A stretch of 64,000 bases of DNA, from the NCBI RefSeq assembly GCF_000276665.1, contig NW_004955429.1, positions 1,318,344-1,382,343 on the forward strand, in the 5' to 3' direction. This document shows positions 22,641 through 34,841 of the stretch, one piece after another. The position numbers were made by a program, and so were the translations under genes. How positions within the stretch are numbered: position 1 is the first letter of the stretch; every line of letters begins with the position of its first letter. Source of the stretch: Chinchilla lanigera. Taxonomy: Eukaryota > Chordata > Mammalia > Rodentia > Chinchillidae. The notes under the pieces were generated by a model. The model saw nothing but the letters and a program-made list of their open reading frames with translations, did not search any database and was not told where the DNA came from.

Positions 22641-23201
22641 AATTATTTCACTTACGATTATGGCTTTGAGGTACATCTATTTACCTTAAAATGACTCAAG
22701 TTTATCCTGCTTTGTGATAGAGTAATACTCTATTATGTATAAGTACCATCAGACACACAAGCTTCAGTGTCACATTGGTTCTCTTGTGTGAGAAACTCGA
22801 GGAATAAATCAGGAGCAAAATTGAAGACAGACATGAGGAAGTAGGAAGAAATTTTTCAGATAGGAGGGGAAATAAGAGATGGAGGAAGGACGAGAAAAAC
22901 AAGGGAGATTTTTTAAAGACAAGAACTGAAGGAGAAAATGAGCTTTTGCCACTGGGAATGGGAGGAAGTCTTGGAGTGGGGAGGAGAAGAGGACAAAAAG
23001 GAGGAATGAAGATGTGTTATGTAAATATACAAATCCCCCACACTGAATGTGTACATGTGCAAATCCTCCATCAGGATTTGCAAACATGTACTAATAAAAA
23101 TATATAATAAAAGAGAAGCTTTAAAAAGAAGAGAGATGAAATAAGTAATGTTTATTTGAGAATACTCTAAGAAAATAGCTGCCTGCAAATCTGAAAGAAA
23201 G
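22641..23201 (+). mobile_element. L1 3' segment inserted in MLT1 LTR
   Basis: It begins with 'attatttcacttacgattat', matching L1 'ttcacttagcataatg', and 'taatactctattatgtataa', matching 'aaaactccattgtgtata'. A purine-rich region ('ggaggaagtcttggagtggg') follows, then an A-rich end ('actaataaaaatatataata'). Consistent with an L1 3' UTR inserted into the older LTR. Confidence 0.5.
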
Positions 23202-23340
23202 ACCTCATCAGGGAGCACACCTGACTATACCTGATCGTGGCCTCTCACCCTCTAGCACTATGAGAAATGAATGATTGCTGCTTAAGTCCCCCCAATCTCT
23301 GGTATTTTATTATATCATCCCAAACAAATTAAGATTTACC
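23202..23340 (+). mobile_element. MLT1-type LTR, 3' part
   Basis: Continues the LTR interrupted at 22640: 'cctcatcagggagcacacct', 'ctctagcactatgagaaatg', 'ctggtattttattatatcat', 'cccaaacaaattaaga', equivalent to consensus '...ccagaactgtgagaaata...ggtattttgttatagcagcccgaa...'. Confidence 0.7.
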
Positions 23341-23344
23341 GGAT

Positions 23345-24385
23345 GGCATAAGGGTGAAATGGAGTTGACTATCACTACAGAGAATGAATTTCTGGTACCC
23401 AAGTGTGAATCCAAAATTGTATCATCCTAATCATTGCCACAGAGATCTCATTATAATTTTGTACTCACATTTTCAAAGTCAGATTCTTTAGTTCAAGAAC
23501 TGTAACTCTCCAGTCCTGTCAACTGCAGAATTGTTCCTGTTGACACACATATCACATTTGCAATAGCAAATAAAGGCTCAGTTCTAACTGGCACATTGAA
23601 TGATAGGACCCTTTTGAGGCACAACCAAATATGACTTAGGAAAAAATATTTTCCGGAGCATTATTTTCTGGGAGAAATTGTGGACTAATGAAAACTAATT
23701 TAACAACTGAATATGATTTTGTCCCCATAGCAAAAATTTGTAATTTAATTTATAAACTTAGAATTATAAAAAACTCTTATAATGACTATAAATCATGTTG
23801 TTTAGAGCATTGGTTGGGAATACAAAATGTTTCTATTTTTTCTGTATCATTGCCTTCTTTTTACACTCTTTAAAAATTACTATATGATTTTTATAATTTT
23901 GCTACATGTTCCTTGAAAACAATTTATATTATGGATTGTATAGATATTTTTAGAAATTCTTCTCATTGGGGAAATTTGATATGTCACAATAGATGCCTCT
24001 TTTTGAAGGACTCATACTATCATAGGTAAAACTTAATACGTTTGTTAAAAGTCCATTTGTTTTCTGCTATGAATTTTGAAACACCAGAATTTCTAAGAAA
24101 TTATCATTTTAAGCAAACTAAATGTTTATTTTTCAAATTTATACCCTTATTTTAATGAAATATTTTATGTAAACACTGTAACTCAGCAAGTTAAAATAGT
24201 CTTGCTAACGAAATGTGCCAAACACACTATCCCTTAGTAGTTGGAATATTTTAATCCATTTTCCCATTCAATTATTTAAATGTTCCTCAAATTATATGAC
24301 TACACAATTAATAGTTTTTATGCATGTTATTACATATTGCCATTTGGCAATAATAAATACATATTTCCACTTCAAGCATTTGTTA
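23345..24385. other. Repeat-poor AT-rich interval
   Basis: About 1 kb, very AT-rich, with no confident repeat, exon or structured RNA. Confidence 0.3.
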
Positions 24386-24490
24386 GTTTTGTTTTGTTTT
24401 TTTGAGCTGTGCTTGCCCAGACTGATCTGAAATTCATGAACCTCTTGACTCAGTCTTCTGATAACAGGCATATGCAACTACACCAAGTTT
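24386..24490 (-). mobile_element. B1 SINE, reverse
   Basis: Reverse B1: a T-rich tail complement (ttttgttttgtttttttgag), 'gcccagactgatctgaaatt', 'catgaacctcttgactcagt', 'ataacaggcatatgcaacta', 'caccaag'. Confidence 0.7.
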
Positions 24491-25695
24491 TATTAATCAA
24501 TAAAAAATACATATCCCCACTTCAGCCATGAGCAGCTATTATAAAGCATTCAGAATAATTTTCCCTAAAGGTTACAAGTGCTTTTAACAAACATTATTTA
24601 GACATTATTTATTAACATTAAATCAGAATGTCCTTACCTATCCACCGTGGTGTTTAGACTTCACAGAAACTCCGAGGTGCAGGAATGGCTCCTATTCGGG
24701 TTCACAGACACCACAAAGGACCAAGGAAACATTGGACTCCCAAAACTGCCAAGGGGGAAGGCAGATAATCACAAAACATCAAGTCTGGCACTAAATACTG
24801 AAGCCTCCATATTTTAAAAAGTTTTAAAGTACATATAGTATAATGAGGAAAACACTTCTAAAGTATTTTTTCTTATGTCAACTTTTCAATGAAACAAAAG
24901 GAAATTTCACATTGAAAAAATGCTGCAATACTGAACATGACCTTTGCCTACCTCCAAATGGCTACCAAAGCTAGATTGCCTCGCAACCTAAGTAGAATGA
25001 TTTTATGAGGATATCACTAACAATGATCATCTGTAATGATTTCATTTTTTCATAGAAGCAGAACTTATTCACCTATTACATGTACATGTATAGCATTCAG
25101 TCTGGGCAATAAACACTATCAAATCTCAGGTCTTCTCTCCAAGGAACTTTCAGGACAGCAGGGCAATCCTATTTGATGTTTTGAAAATAAAAATATTACT
25201 CGAGCATTCCATTATTCTACAAACACTTTATTTATAGTTGAATTTGAAGAATATCTATTTTATGCATATATACATCTATGTACAGAGGGTTAATATATAT
25301 GCAGTGCTCCTGATATGTAACACTGTCCCCATGTAATGCTATGTTGGTGGGTTTTTTTTCAATTTTCATGCTTTATTAGTTCAAGTTTGCAATACATAAT
25401 GATTACATTCTTCATGGGGACTAGTACATGCTGTTTTGATAGCCTGATGGCCATGTTCATCAATTAAACATCTGAATAGAATCCCAATATATTCTTATGC
25501 ACACATATTCAAAAAATATAAATTGCTTTCTGGATTTTTTTTGAAAAAAAAAATGTAATTAAAACCTTTGTTGGCACCCATAGACTTAACAGTTCCTGTA
25601 GAAATAAAATGTATTTTTTAGCCCTGATTTTTAATTCATTGTGTGAAATTACTCAAAATTGGAACAGCTCATTTCATGGTTCTTTGGGAGTAAAA
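24491..25695. other. Unannotated AT-rich stretch
   Basis: No supported feature. A small CpG-bearing patch at about 24660-24700 has no open frame of note. Confidence 0.3.
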
Positions 25696-25699
25696 TGAC

Positions 25700-26290
25700 A
25701 TAACAAAGAAGACAGCAAGAAAGTAAGAAAGGAAGGCAGGGAAGGAAGGGAGGAAGGAAGGAAAGAAAGGAAAGAAGGAAGGTAGGAAGGAAGGGAAGGG
25801 AAGGAAAGAAGGAAGGAAGGAAAGAAGGAAGGTAGGAAGGAAGGAAGGGAAGGGAAGGAAAGAAGGAAAGGAAGGAAGGAAGGATGGAAAGAAGGGAAAG
25901 TAAGGAAAGAAGGGGAAGTAAGGAAGGAAAGGAATGAAGTAAAGGAAGGAAGGAAGGAAGGAAGGAAGGAAGGAAGGAAGGAAGGAAGGAGGAAGGGAAA
26001 GGAAAGGAAAGGAAAGGAAAGGAAAGGAAAGGAANNNNNNNNNNNNNNNNNNNNNNNNNNNNNNNNNNNNNNNNNNNNNNNNNNNNNNNNNNNNNNNNNN
26101 NNNNNNNNNNNNNNNNNNNNNNNNNNNNNNNNNNNNNNNNNNNNNNNNNNNNNNNNNNNNNNNNNNNNNNNNNNNNNNNNNNNNNNNNNNNNNNNNNNNN
26201 NNNNNNNNNNNNNNNNNNNAAGGAAGGAAAGGAAGGAAGGAAGAAAGGAAAGAAGGAAAGAAGTGGGAGGAAAGAGGCAAAGAAGACACA
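25700..26290. repeat. Purine-rich (GGAA/GGGAA/GAAA)n tract with assembly gap
   Basis: Nearly pure purine strand made of ggaa, gggaa, aaag and ggaaa units with interruptions (gtaagg, gatgg). It passes into regular (ggaaa)n just before a run of 185 Ns at 26035-26219, then resumes as ggaagg units. The gap shows that the assembler could not resolve the array, so its real length is unknown. Long leucine/serine/phenylalanine/proline-only open frames on the minus strand are artefacts of the repeat. Confidence 0.98.
26035..26219. other. Assembly gap (185 N)
   Basis: 185 consecutive N bases inside the GGAA-type tandem repeat. Sequence and true length unknown. Confidence 1.
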
Positions 26291-26579
26291 CAAGCAAGAG
26301 CTACGTCTTTTAATATACCCTTAAATTTTTTTGCTGCTTTATGTTAGATCCTGTTCTATTTAAGAAGCTTGGATGTATGAAAAGTTAGCCATGGACTCCT
26401 ATACTAAACATAAACTCTAAAATCATTAGTAAAGGATTTCACAGATCCATGAAATAATAAGTAAGCCACGTAAATACAGACCATGACAGTTACTCAACGA
26501 CTTCACCTGGATTCTAAGAATGGTTTCTCCTTTGAAATGCTGATTACTTCATATAGAAAAGTCAATCTTTCCCGCATGC

Positions 26580-26995
26580 ATTTGTTTCCTAACATTGTCA
26601 CAACAAATGGTCACAAACGGGTGCCTTAAAACAATTGAAATGTATTTGGTCACTGTTCTGTAGGACAGAAGTCTGCAAAGTATTGAAAGGATTGGTTTCT
26701 GGCTCTAGACTCCAAAAGAAAATTTGTTCTATGCTTCTATCCTAGTCTTTGTTAGTTGGTGGCAATCCTTGCCATTCCTTGGCTTATAGATGTATCATTG
26801 CAAACTCTGAGTCTGTCTTTATACAGTCTGCTCTATATTTCTGTTTCTTTTGTTTTTTTTTTAAGGATATCAGTCCTATTACGGGCTCATGCTCCTCCAG
26901 AATGACCTCATTTTAGCTTGTTTATGTCTACAATGACTCATTTCCAAATAGAGTCACATTCCCAGGTACTGGGAATTAGAACGTCAACATATCTG
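26580..26995 (-). mobile_element. MLT1-type MaLR LTR, reverse, near full length
   Basis: Reversed MLT1B/C landmarks: 'tttgtttcctaacattgtca', 'acaaatggtcacaaacggg', 'gccttaaaacaattgaaatg', 'ctgtaggacagaagtctgca', 'ccattccttggcttatagat', 'ggtactgggaattagaacgt', 'caacatatctg'. Solo LTR. Confidence 0.8.
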
Positions 26996-26999
26996 TTCA

Positions 27000-28870
27000 G
27001 CGATGCAATTAAATGCAGTACAACACTGCAACACATTTTGAAAGTGTATGTTATGCATATCTGTTGAAACTGAGATAAATTAACTGAGTCAAGAATACAA
27101 CAGGCAAACCATCCAAGATCAAAAATACCACTGGTCAGCCATGAAAGCAGATGTGGAGAAGAGTATGTAAATATACTCTATCAAATACAAGCCACACTGA
27201 ATGATTTTCGCTCATTCAAAGACAAACCTTTATGTAGCAAGTTAACAAACCAAAGTCACCTTGTTTTGTTTATACTTTATTCTGACTTCAGAATTTATGA
27301 GATTAGTTCTTTGGGTAATGCTGATAAGAACATGATAAATAGCCTGAGGTATTTCAATAACCTGCCATAATATAGATGTTTATGCACAAGGAATTATGAA
27401 TGAATTATTTGTGATACTATTTAAAATGTGAAAACAATGATATTGAAGAATCAATTTCTCTTTGTTCAGGGAAGACACAGTAGCATGGTAGCACTTTTCC
27501 TCAGATAAATTAATCGCTGAGCTCATTCAAAATCCAACTATGGAACAGCTTGGAAACCCTTTGTTCAAGGAAGTCCTTAAATGTCAGAGGAAAATTATTT
27601 TAGCTGGCCAGTTGTTCTTTAGATGTACCTCCAGGGAAAGCAGTCTTCAGTTCCTTTCAGACTCTGCTTTTCTTGTCAAAGATAACTGGCCCAAACATTT
27701 CAAAGGGGAACTCATATTTCAGAAATAAATTAATATTTTAATCTAATCATTTCCTACCATAAAAAAATGATCATGGAAGAAATTAATAAGTCTTACAACA
27801 AGGACAACTAGTAATACTTTCAAAAGTTAACTATACCTTGTTTGATAGCATTTTAGTTCCTATGGCTGACCACCTCTTTCCTCTATGGCCTCATCCAATT
27901 TCTGAAACAAAAATATCCACTGATCTCCCACATCTCCACTGTAGCAGTTGAAGGATCGAGGGTAGTCAGGGTTTGCTGGCATTGGATTAGATGCCCACAA
28001 CAATCCAAAATTGCCTGGCTGCATACAACAGATATGAATGCTCAGCAGAACCATGCAGGTACCTTGATTGACACATCGAGGCCAGAAAGAACAGCAGTGT
28101 TTTGGTTTGTTTTTAAGGATATTTTAAAAGATTTATTCAATAGCTAAATCTTTGGGGTAGAATATAGATTTCTATTTACTGTATTCATGCAGAGCATAAG
28201 CTAAGTGTCCTAAAAATGTTAGATGCTGTCCTTTCTGCATGACGAGGAAAACAGGAGACCTCTTGAAGAAAGGACTTCAAAAATATGTTTCACCTGCTGC
28301 ATGTGCTAAATCTCAGTAACAGGTTTATCTCAGTATGCCAATTTTTTGCTTTCTGGACTATAATAAGAAAAACAATTTTTTTCAATAAATTTAGGAGGGA
28401 AATGTTGAACATGGAAAGAAAGCACTTGTATACATGAAAAGAAAATAATTATACTTTACTATTAGATTTACAAGTAGCCTAATTATAATGGAGTAGCTGC
28501 ACTATAATTGGAGAAAGAGAATTGTATAAAGCCAGAGTACTATATAAGGAAATGTTAGTACATGCAAAAAAAAAAAAACAAAAAAAACACATTTTCACCC
28601 TCTTTGTCTTGGATGAAACAAAGAGAATGTAGTCATCTCCCTGAGATTCTGTCCCATCAGAGGGAAAGACAGAGAGTTTTTTCCTACATACCTATAGGCA
28701 AAATTTAAAACATGGATTGTTTAAGAAGGCTGAGGGGATTACATTATGGGCTATGAAGGAGCAAAAGTAGAGAGGGCATAGTGAGAAAACAGTGATTCAG
28801 ACCTCTGGAGTAACATGAAGATGATGAGAGAGTGAGAACTGTAGAGAGTTATTCCCTTGAGACATTTACA
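27000..28870. other. Repeat-poor stretch
   Basis: 1.9 kb without a confident element. The open frame at 27540-27728 has no recognisable domain. A 13-A run with one C interruption lies at about 28566-28587. Confidence 0.3.
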
Positions 28871-28874
28871 GATT

Positions 28875-28879
28875 TTATA

Positions 28880-28920
<41 letters not shown>
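28875..28920. repeat. (TA)n microsatellite
   Basis: About 22 TA units with one G interruption near the start. Confidence 0.97.
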
Positions 28921-28922
<2 letters not shown>

Positions 28923-29242
28923 TAACTTCCAAATCCCTGAGAGCAGAGCAAATGATTAAAAGGCACCTTTCCACAGAATCCTGAGCATTTGAGACAAACA
29001 TACTGTCCTGGAGGCTATATCTCTCTGAATCCTAAGGAGCAAGCTTGCAACAGGGTTGCATGAAATGATCTTGCATGCCTTACAACTAAGTGTGGGTCCC
29101 ACAGATTACTCTAGTGCTCACAGAGAGGTGGACCTGAGGAGAAGTCCATATTAGGAATGCTAGATTCCTATTTTCTGTTTCTTTTTCTGCTCTTCTCATT
29201 GTGACTGTCTCTTTACTTTCTCCTCTTGACCCTTTGCAAGTG

Positions 29243-29371
29243 GTCAGTGCTTTTATTTATTTTTATTTTTGGTTTTTTTTTCCAGTACTGGGAATTGAAC
29301 TCGTGACGTTGTGCTTGCCAGGTAGGCGCTGTGCCACTGAACTAAATCTCCAGCCCCAGTCAGTGCTTTTA
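29243..29371 (-). mobile_element. ID SINE with 13-bp target-site duplication
   Basis: The body (about 29256-29358) reads reversed: T-rich tail, 'ccagtactgggaattgaact', 'gcttgccaggtaggcgctgt', 'ctaaatctccagcccc'. It is flanked by 'gtcagtgctttta' at 29243-29255 and 29359-29371. Slightly more diverged than the 17.1 kb copy. Confidence 0.93.
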
Positions 29372-30091
29372 GTACAGAAGAGTTTCTGAGTATGAAACAG
29401 CTTTGGGGTGGGCTGGAGGAAAGCTTATCTGGTACCAGACATGAGATCTTTGACACGCAGACAGCAGGACTAAGACACAGCTAAGTACTGCAAGCATACA
29501 CTCTAGCACAGGGGAAACTTTATCCGGGCTAGGAAGCTTTAGCCAAATTGTGGCTTTGTCTTAAGGGAGTAAGCCTTGGATCAGGAGAGTGATGAAGTCG
29601 CTACTCACAAAACACAGAAAGCAGCAAGGTTTTGTTGATTTCTTAGGGTAGGTTAAAATAGTAATTTCCATTTGCCAGGGGCATGGTTCCAAAACTTTTC
29701 CACTCTGAGGTGAACTTGGACTATTGGGTGGTCATGGTCAACTTGACCTAGAAGATGTTGAATGTTCTTGTATCTGGAGCCATCACCCTGCACAAAACAT
29801 CCTGGCCTTGTACTTGACAGTTAAGCTTTCTCAGGACCTGCTGGGTTACTCTTACAGCAGTCACCACCGTCTCCTGTAAATGTCCTGGGCTTGTGACAGA
29901 GCCAAATGGCTTTCAGGGTTTGGGCTATAGAAAAAGCACATGGGTGTGCAGAAGACACATTCCAGCTCCAATGGGCAATGGCCCCACCTTATCCTGGCTC
30001 AGAGCCTTAGAGAAATATTTCTTGAATTATCAGCATATCTACATGCAGAGCTGAGTAGAATCTGACTCAAGGGTTAATACAGCAAAGAGCA
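29372..30091. other. Unannotated stretch
   Basis: Moderate GC, no recognisable exon. Possibly an old LTR interior, but I cannot place it. Confidence 0.25.
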
Positions 30092-30640
30092 GTGCATTGG
30101 TTAGGGTTATCTAGAAGAACAGAATCGATAGAAAAATTATTTATATGGAAAATTATACACTAGAATTAATTAGATCAGCTCACAGGATCAGAGGTGAGAG
30201 TCCACAGTAACCGTCTGTGTGCTAGAGAGCCTTTGGAGGAGCCAATCCTTGCCCAGCGAAGAAGCTGAAAGCCACAGGAAAAGGGACTAAGTGCCAGTCT
30301 GAGACAGACGACCCGGAAGCTTCCTGGAGAGCCGGTGGTGCAAGTCTGTTTTGAAAGGCTGAGGAAATTGGAGTCTGAGCACAACAGGTAGTGGTAGTGC
30401 ACCCATTCTACCAGAGCAAGGCTGTTCAAACACGTACACATTCATCCTCTCTTACTGTTGTGTTCCATCCGGGGCTCAAGCATATTGCATGGGGCCACCC
30501 ACGTGGGGGCGGATTTCCGCCCTCGGTTTGCCGACCTACATTCCAGTCGTTCCTGGAAACACTGCACAGATATTCCCAGAAGTGCGCTTTATTAATCTGC
30601 TTTTCTTAATCTAGTCATGTTAACATATAACTATTAATGA
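30092..30640 (+). mobile_element. MLT2-type ERVL LTR
   Basis: Starts 'tgcattggttagggttatct' and 'agaagaacagaatcgat', the MLT2 5' signature. It continues with 'aattagatcagctcacagg', 'tgaaaggctgaggaaattgg', a CpG-bearing 'ggggccacccacgtgggg' segment (cf. 'tgcccacccacattg'), 'gtcgttcctggaaacactgc' and 'acagatattcccagaagtgc', and closes with 'tagtcatgttaacatataac'. MLT2 elements are LTRs of the ERV-L class. No internal genes adjoin. It is more CpG-rich than typical old copies. Confidence 0.75.
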
Positions 30641-31510
30641 TCCCAGGGGCAAACAAAACACTAAGGGAAACATCGTATCTTATCTAATTGTAGTCACCCA
30701 TCGACATAACCAAAAGAAAAACCAATATTTTCATCAAAAGCAGCCTTCAGTTCCCTGAGGAAAAACCTCAGGCAATTGGTATCACAACACTCGTGTCAAA
30801 GGTGCCACCAACAGCAGAGCGAGTGGGAAGCTAGCAATGCTTTGCGCGGCTGAGGGATCTCCAAAAATGGCAATTTTAAGTAGACTAGGAGAAAATGTGG
30901 AGAGAACAATTTTTAAAGTTTTTTCCTGGTAGCATTTTCTCATTTTCAACGAACATTTTGATCTTGTGGTTTCATCAGACCTCATAATGGATCTGCTGAC
31001 CCTTGCCATGCCACAAAGTGTTATGACCTACTGCTTCCTCCCAGGAGTTTTTTGGCCTTCTCAATCTTCTGATCTGACCTCACCCATCATGGTGGTCCCT
31101 AACCGTTTTCCTGTCCTATGCTTCTGTTAAAAGGGCATGTAGTCATGACATAGTAGAACTGCAGTCCCATCTATTAAGGAAAGATTTTGGCTCTCTTCCA
31201 TTTTAAGAAGGATTTAGTTTACAAGTTAAAATTCAATGAAAAATAACTAAATATATCACTGGGAGACTTTTTAAGGTCTTAAAAATTATCTAAGAGCAAT
31301 GGAAAGATTCCTACATGTGGTGAGTGTGAGAGGGCAGAATGTGTGGATCCAAATATGAGGAACTGCTGAGCCAATGACAAGTGAGAAGAAGCTGGTGCAG
31401 AAAAGCTCTCTGCCCTCCATTTGACTCAGACAAAAGTTATTGTGTTCCTGTCTTCTTTCTAACAGGAAGAGTGAAAATTAACCAGTGAGGATAACTTTGT
31501 ACTCTACAAG
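30641..31510. other. Unassigned segment, possible DNA-transposon fragment
   Basis: Plus-strand translation around 31040-31080 gives GVFWPSQSSDL, faintly like the catalytic-region 'W(P)..SPDL.P' block of Tc1/mariner transposases. The flanks do not extend the match. The rest is unassigned. Confidence 0.2.
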
Positions 31511-31524
31511 TTTGTGAATGGTAC

Positions 31525-31925
31525 CAGGGAAGTTGTGTTAGTGATGTTTGCCTTGCTGAGGAAAGTACCTGATATACGCAACTTAAAGCAGGGGAGGTTT
31601 GTTTGGATGGTGGTTAAAGAAGGTTTTGTCCATGGCCAGCTGGCTCCAAGGAAGAGGAAGGCACATGGAAGAGGAGAACTGCTCAGTTCATGGAGGCCAG
31701 AGAAAGAGCAGGAGGAGAACCAGAAGGGGAGATACACCCTCCAAAGGCACCTGCAGTGACTCGCCTCCTCCTGCATCCCACCTGCTACTCAGCTAGGAAC
31801 TCATCCAAGACTGATCCCCTGATAAAGCTAGTGCCCTTATTATCCCATCACTTTCCAGAAGCCCCACCTTTGAACATATGAGACTTACAGGGACCATGTA
31901 ATCAAGATCTAAATCAGGAAGAGAG
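31525..31925 (-). mobile_element. MaLR-type LTR, reverse
   Basis: Landmarks shared with the copies at 46.6 and 55.3 kb: 'gaggaaagtacctgatatac' and 'gcaacttaaagcaggggagg', 'tcatggaggccagagaaaga', 'gtgactcgcctcctcctgca', 'agaagccccacctttgaaca', 'tatgagacttacagggacca'. This is the reverse complement of LTRs that begin with a 'tagtttggatctgaaatgtc'-like segment. Subfamily uncertain. Confidence 0.6.
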
Positions 31926-33879
31926 TCTATAGTAACAAATTGTTTGCCTTCCTTCAGGTGACTCCCTCTAAAGACTCAAAAGTCTTTCTCCATTCCATTT
32001 CTATAAGCCATACCATTCTTTGTAGAGGATGGGGTATATGTACGGAATTTGTGGCTCTTTGAGACATAAATAATCTCTTTAAGAAGTGCTCATTCTCCAG
32101 GTACCTCACTGTGTGCATGAAAACACATGTCAACAAACTTCTGTTAGTTTTCTCTCACTAATCTGTCTTTGGTTATGGGGTTTGTTTCCCAACTAAGAAC
32201 CTATAAGGATTATACTTTCTTTACTTGTGAGAATATTAGAAACTACGATTATGTCTCCAATTCAGTTCCAAGATTTTTGGCAGCTGAAAAGAAAAATATG
32301 ATTTCATATTCTATAAGTTTTCTTTTCTACTAAGGGAAAACATCACAATTGTTTGCAGAGAGACTTGCCCTCTCCTATAATTAAAGCCAATGAGGACATC
32401 ATTGCATGAGTTAGAGAATACTGTCACAGTGCTACAGTGGACAAAGGTGGCCCAGCTAAAGCTGACAGATGAATTATGCTTGGCATTGTACATCTTCCCT
32501 AACTCCATGTTTATAAAAGAAAACATAATTAATGCATGACATTAGCATCTCAAAGCTCATCTTTCTTTTGTAGTCATAAACATAGCGCCTAAGAAACAGT
32601 AATGTTTATTAAGTTATTCAAAACAAAAGTGTCACATTAGTGGCAATGCTATAATGTAGATCTAAGTTTACATTAATAGATAGTTTAACTAGGGGACTTT
32701 TAATGTCTCCAACTATATATAACAGAACCACAGTAACAAGTTCATCATTAAAAAAAAACCAAAATCCTCTGGCAAAATTCTTAAAGGATCTCAAATAACT
32801 TTATCTTTATTATGTTAAGAGAAAGACAATTGTTTGATGTTTAGTTATTAATATTAGAGCAGTAGGGATTGTTTAGATGTTCAGTATTTGCTAAAAGTTG
32901 ATATACACCGTTAACAAGAGAGTCTGAAGAAAAGAAAAAGTAGGAAATCCATTGTGAGTGTTGAAGGCTGATAATTTTGGGTTTGGCAGTGGGTGTAATC
33001 CTGATTGGAAAGAGGAAAAAAAGTAGAACAGAAAGTGTTACCTAGATTTTCAGGACATGTATGTTCACTTCGACCCTGTTATTTAAGAAGCTGAACATAT
33101 TTTGTTACCCTTGGGTACATTTCACCATCCTTGCCCAATACCGAAGAATTAAGAAATTCACAGCATCATGAGGATACACCAGGACTTTGTATAAACCCAA
33201 TTTTAGACGAACGATCTTGTAGAAGTTTTTCCTAGTTTCTTTAACTTGGTTTGGTGATGAGTGCATCTTTTCTTGTAGATACTCTTGTTAATATGCATTT
33301 TGGTAAACATCAGTTTTCCTGCTACAAGGAACCCTAGAATTTGTTCACACATAATGTCACATTAAGGCTAAATAGTGGTAGTGACTCGCTGCTGTAATTG
33401 ATGACCAGCTGAACAAAACATGAATACCCATGCTAGATTGTGTTGTTTATGGGTCAGTAGTAGAATATAATAATTAGAAACATTTATTCCCTCAGTGCAA
33501 TAGGGTCAAGGGCAAAGCTCTTGCAAGCTATTTATGTTACTCCAGGAATTCTCTGTTCTCAACATTACCAAGGTTTATATAAATGGTCATTAGGAAAAAC
33601 TGACTCCATGGAAGCAAAGTACATTCTGTACTTAGAATGTTTTTGCACAGCCTCCAAAAGGCGTTGAGAGAATTGAGAACAAGGGAGGGAGACTGACATT
33701 TTTGGAAAATCTCAATACATAAGGTTTTCATTAAAGTTTTAGAAAAACTTGACTGTAATTAGTATTTCCAAATTGTGAGCATCTCATATATCACATTGAG
33801 GCTATCAGCCTCCACACTGAGAAGGTGAAAACCTAAATTTCATGAGAAGAAATTTTGCTTAGTCCGGACTGTCAAATTT
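31926..33879. other. Repeat-poor AT-rich interval
   Basis: About 1.95 kb without a confident repeat, exon or RNA gene. Confidence 0.3.
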
Positions 33880-34018
33880 TTGTGGGGAAGGTTTTTTGAG
33901 GCCGGGTCTCACTATGTAGTTCAGGCTGGTATTTAATTCACTATGTAGCCCAGGCTGTCATTGAAATTGTGGTGATCTCTCTGCCTCAGCCTCCTGAGTG
34001 CTAACATTACAATCCAGC
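33880..34018 (-). mobile_element. B1 SINE, reverse, with internal duplication
   Basis: Reverse B1: 'gaggccgggtctcactatgt', 'agttcaggctggtatttaat', then a second 'tcactatgtagcccaggctg', 'tctctctgcctcagcctcct', 'gagtgctaacattacaa'. The duplicated 'cactatgtag.(c/t)caggctg' block is the B1 internal tandem duplication. Confidence 0.88.
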
Positions 34019-34841
34019 CTTTTAAAGAAAGAACTGTTTTTATCTACACATCTTTTCATGATGACCTTACAGATTTTTTTCTGTTTCTAATTTTGCATGC
34101 AATATTAATAGTACTTAAACAAAATATGCTAAAAACCCATTCTACCATCAAATTCAAAAGACACCTTTAGTATAGTTATGGGTTCAGTGTCATATAATCT
34201 ATCACTAAAACTACCTGCTCTTTGAAATCTGCATTGGACACATACCCTAACTCTGCTTGGTTTTTCACTGGCACTTCCGATGGTAATCTTCTTTTAAGTT
34301 TAATTAAACTCCCTTGGATAGCACTTTAGAGAAATCTTATTCCTTATACTAAGTTCTATATCTAACTTGAAATATTTGTTGTATTTATGACTTTTAATGA
34401 GTTTAATAATGTTAAAATACTACTTAATAATTACTTGCTTCTCTAGAAACTAATAAGAATACAAACAGTTTTTAGATTTGTAGGTGAAAACTAAAAGGCA
34501 TTGAAGTTAATCTTTATGATACATGCTTAAGTATCATCTTTTATTATTGCAAAAGTATGTATGCTATTTTGGGAGCCTTTAGGGTCTCATGATCAGAAGG
34601 ATCCTGCCTCTGGAGTTTAAGGCACTACAGTCCATTTTGAGAGCCTTACTAATGATACCTTTGAAATTTATGCCTGACCCCTCCCTGCCTAGCACATCTT
34701 AGTCCTAGGAAATCTCTACCTGGCTCCTCCATGCTCCACATTTACAAAACACAGAAACAGATCCTTCAAATAAGATGTGTCCTCAATACAGCCAGAGGTG
34801 ACTGTTTCTCCTCAGGCAGTTCAGCTGATCGCCCCTCTTGA
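34019..34841. other. Unannotated AT-rich stretch
   Basis: No supported feature. Confidence 0.3.

Noticed and set aside
25649..26297. Three overlapping minus-strand open frames of more than 200 residues rich in Leu, Ser, Phe and Pro
   Set aside because: They are translations of the TTCC/TTTCC complement of the GGAA array and run through the N gap; not coding.
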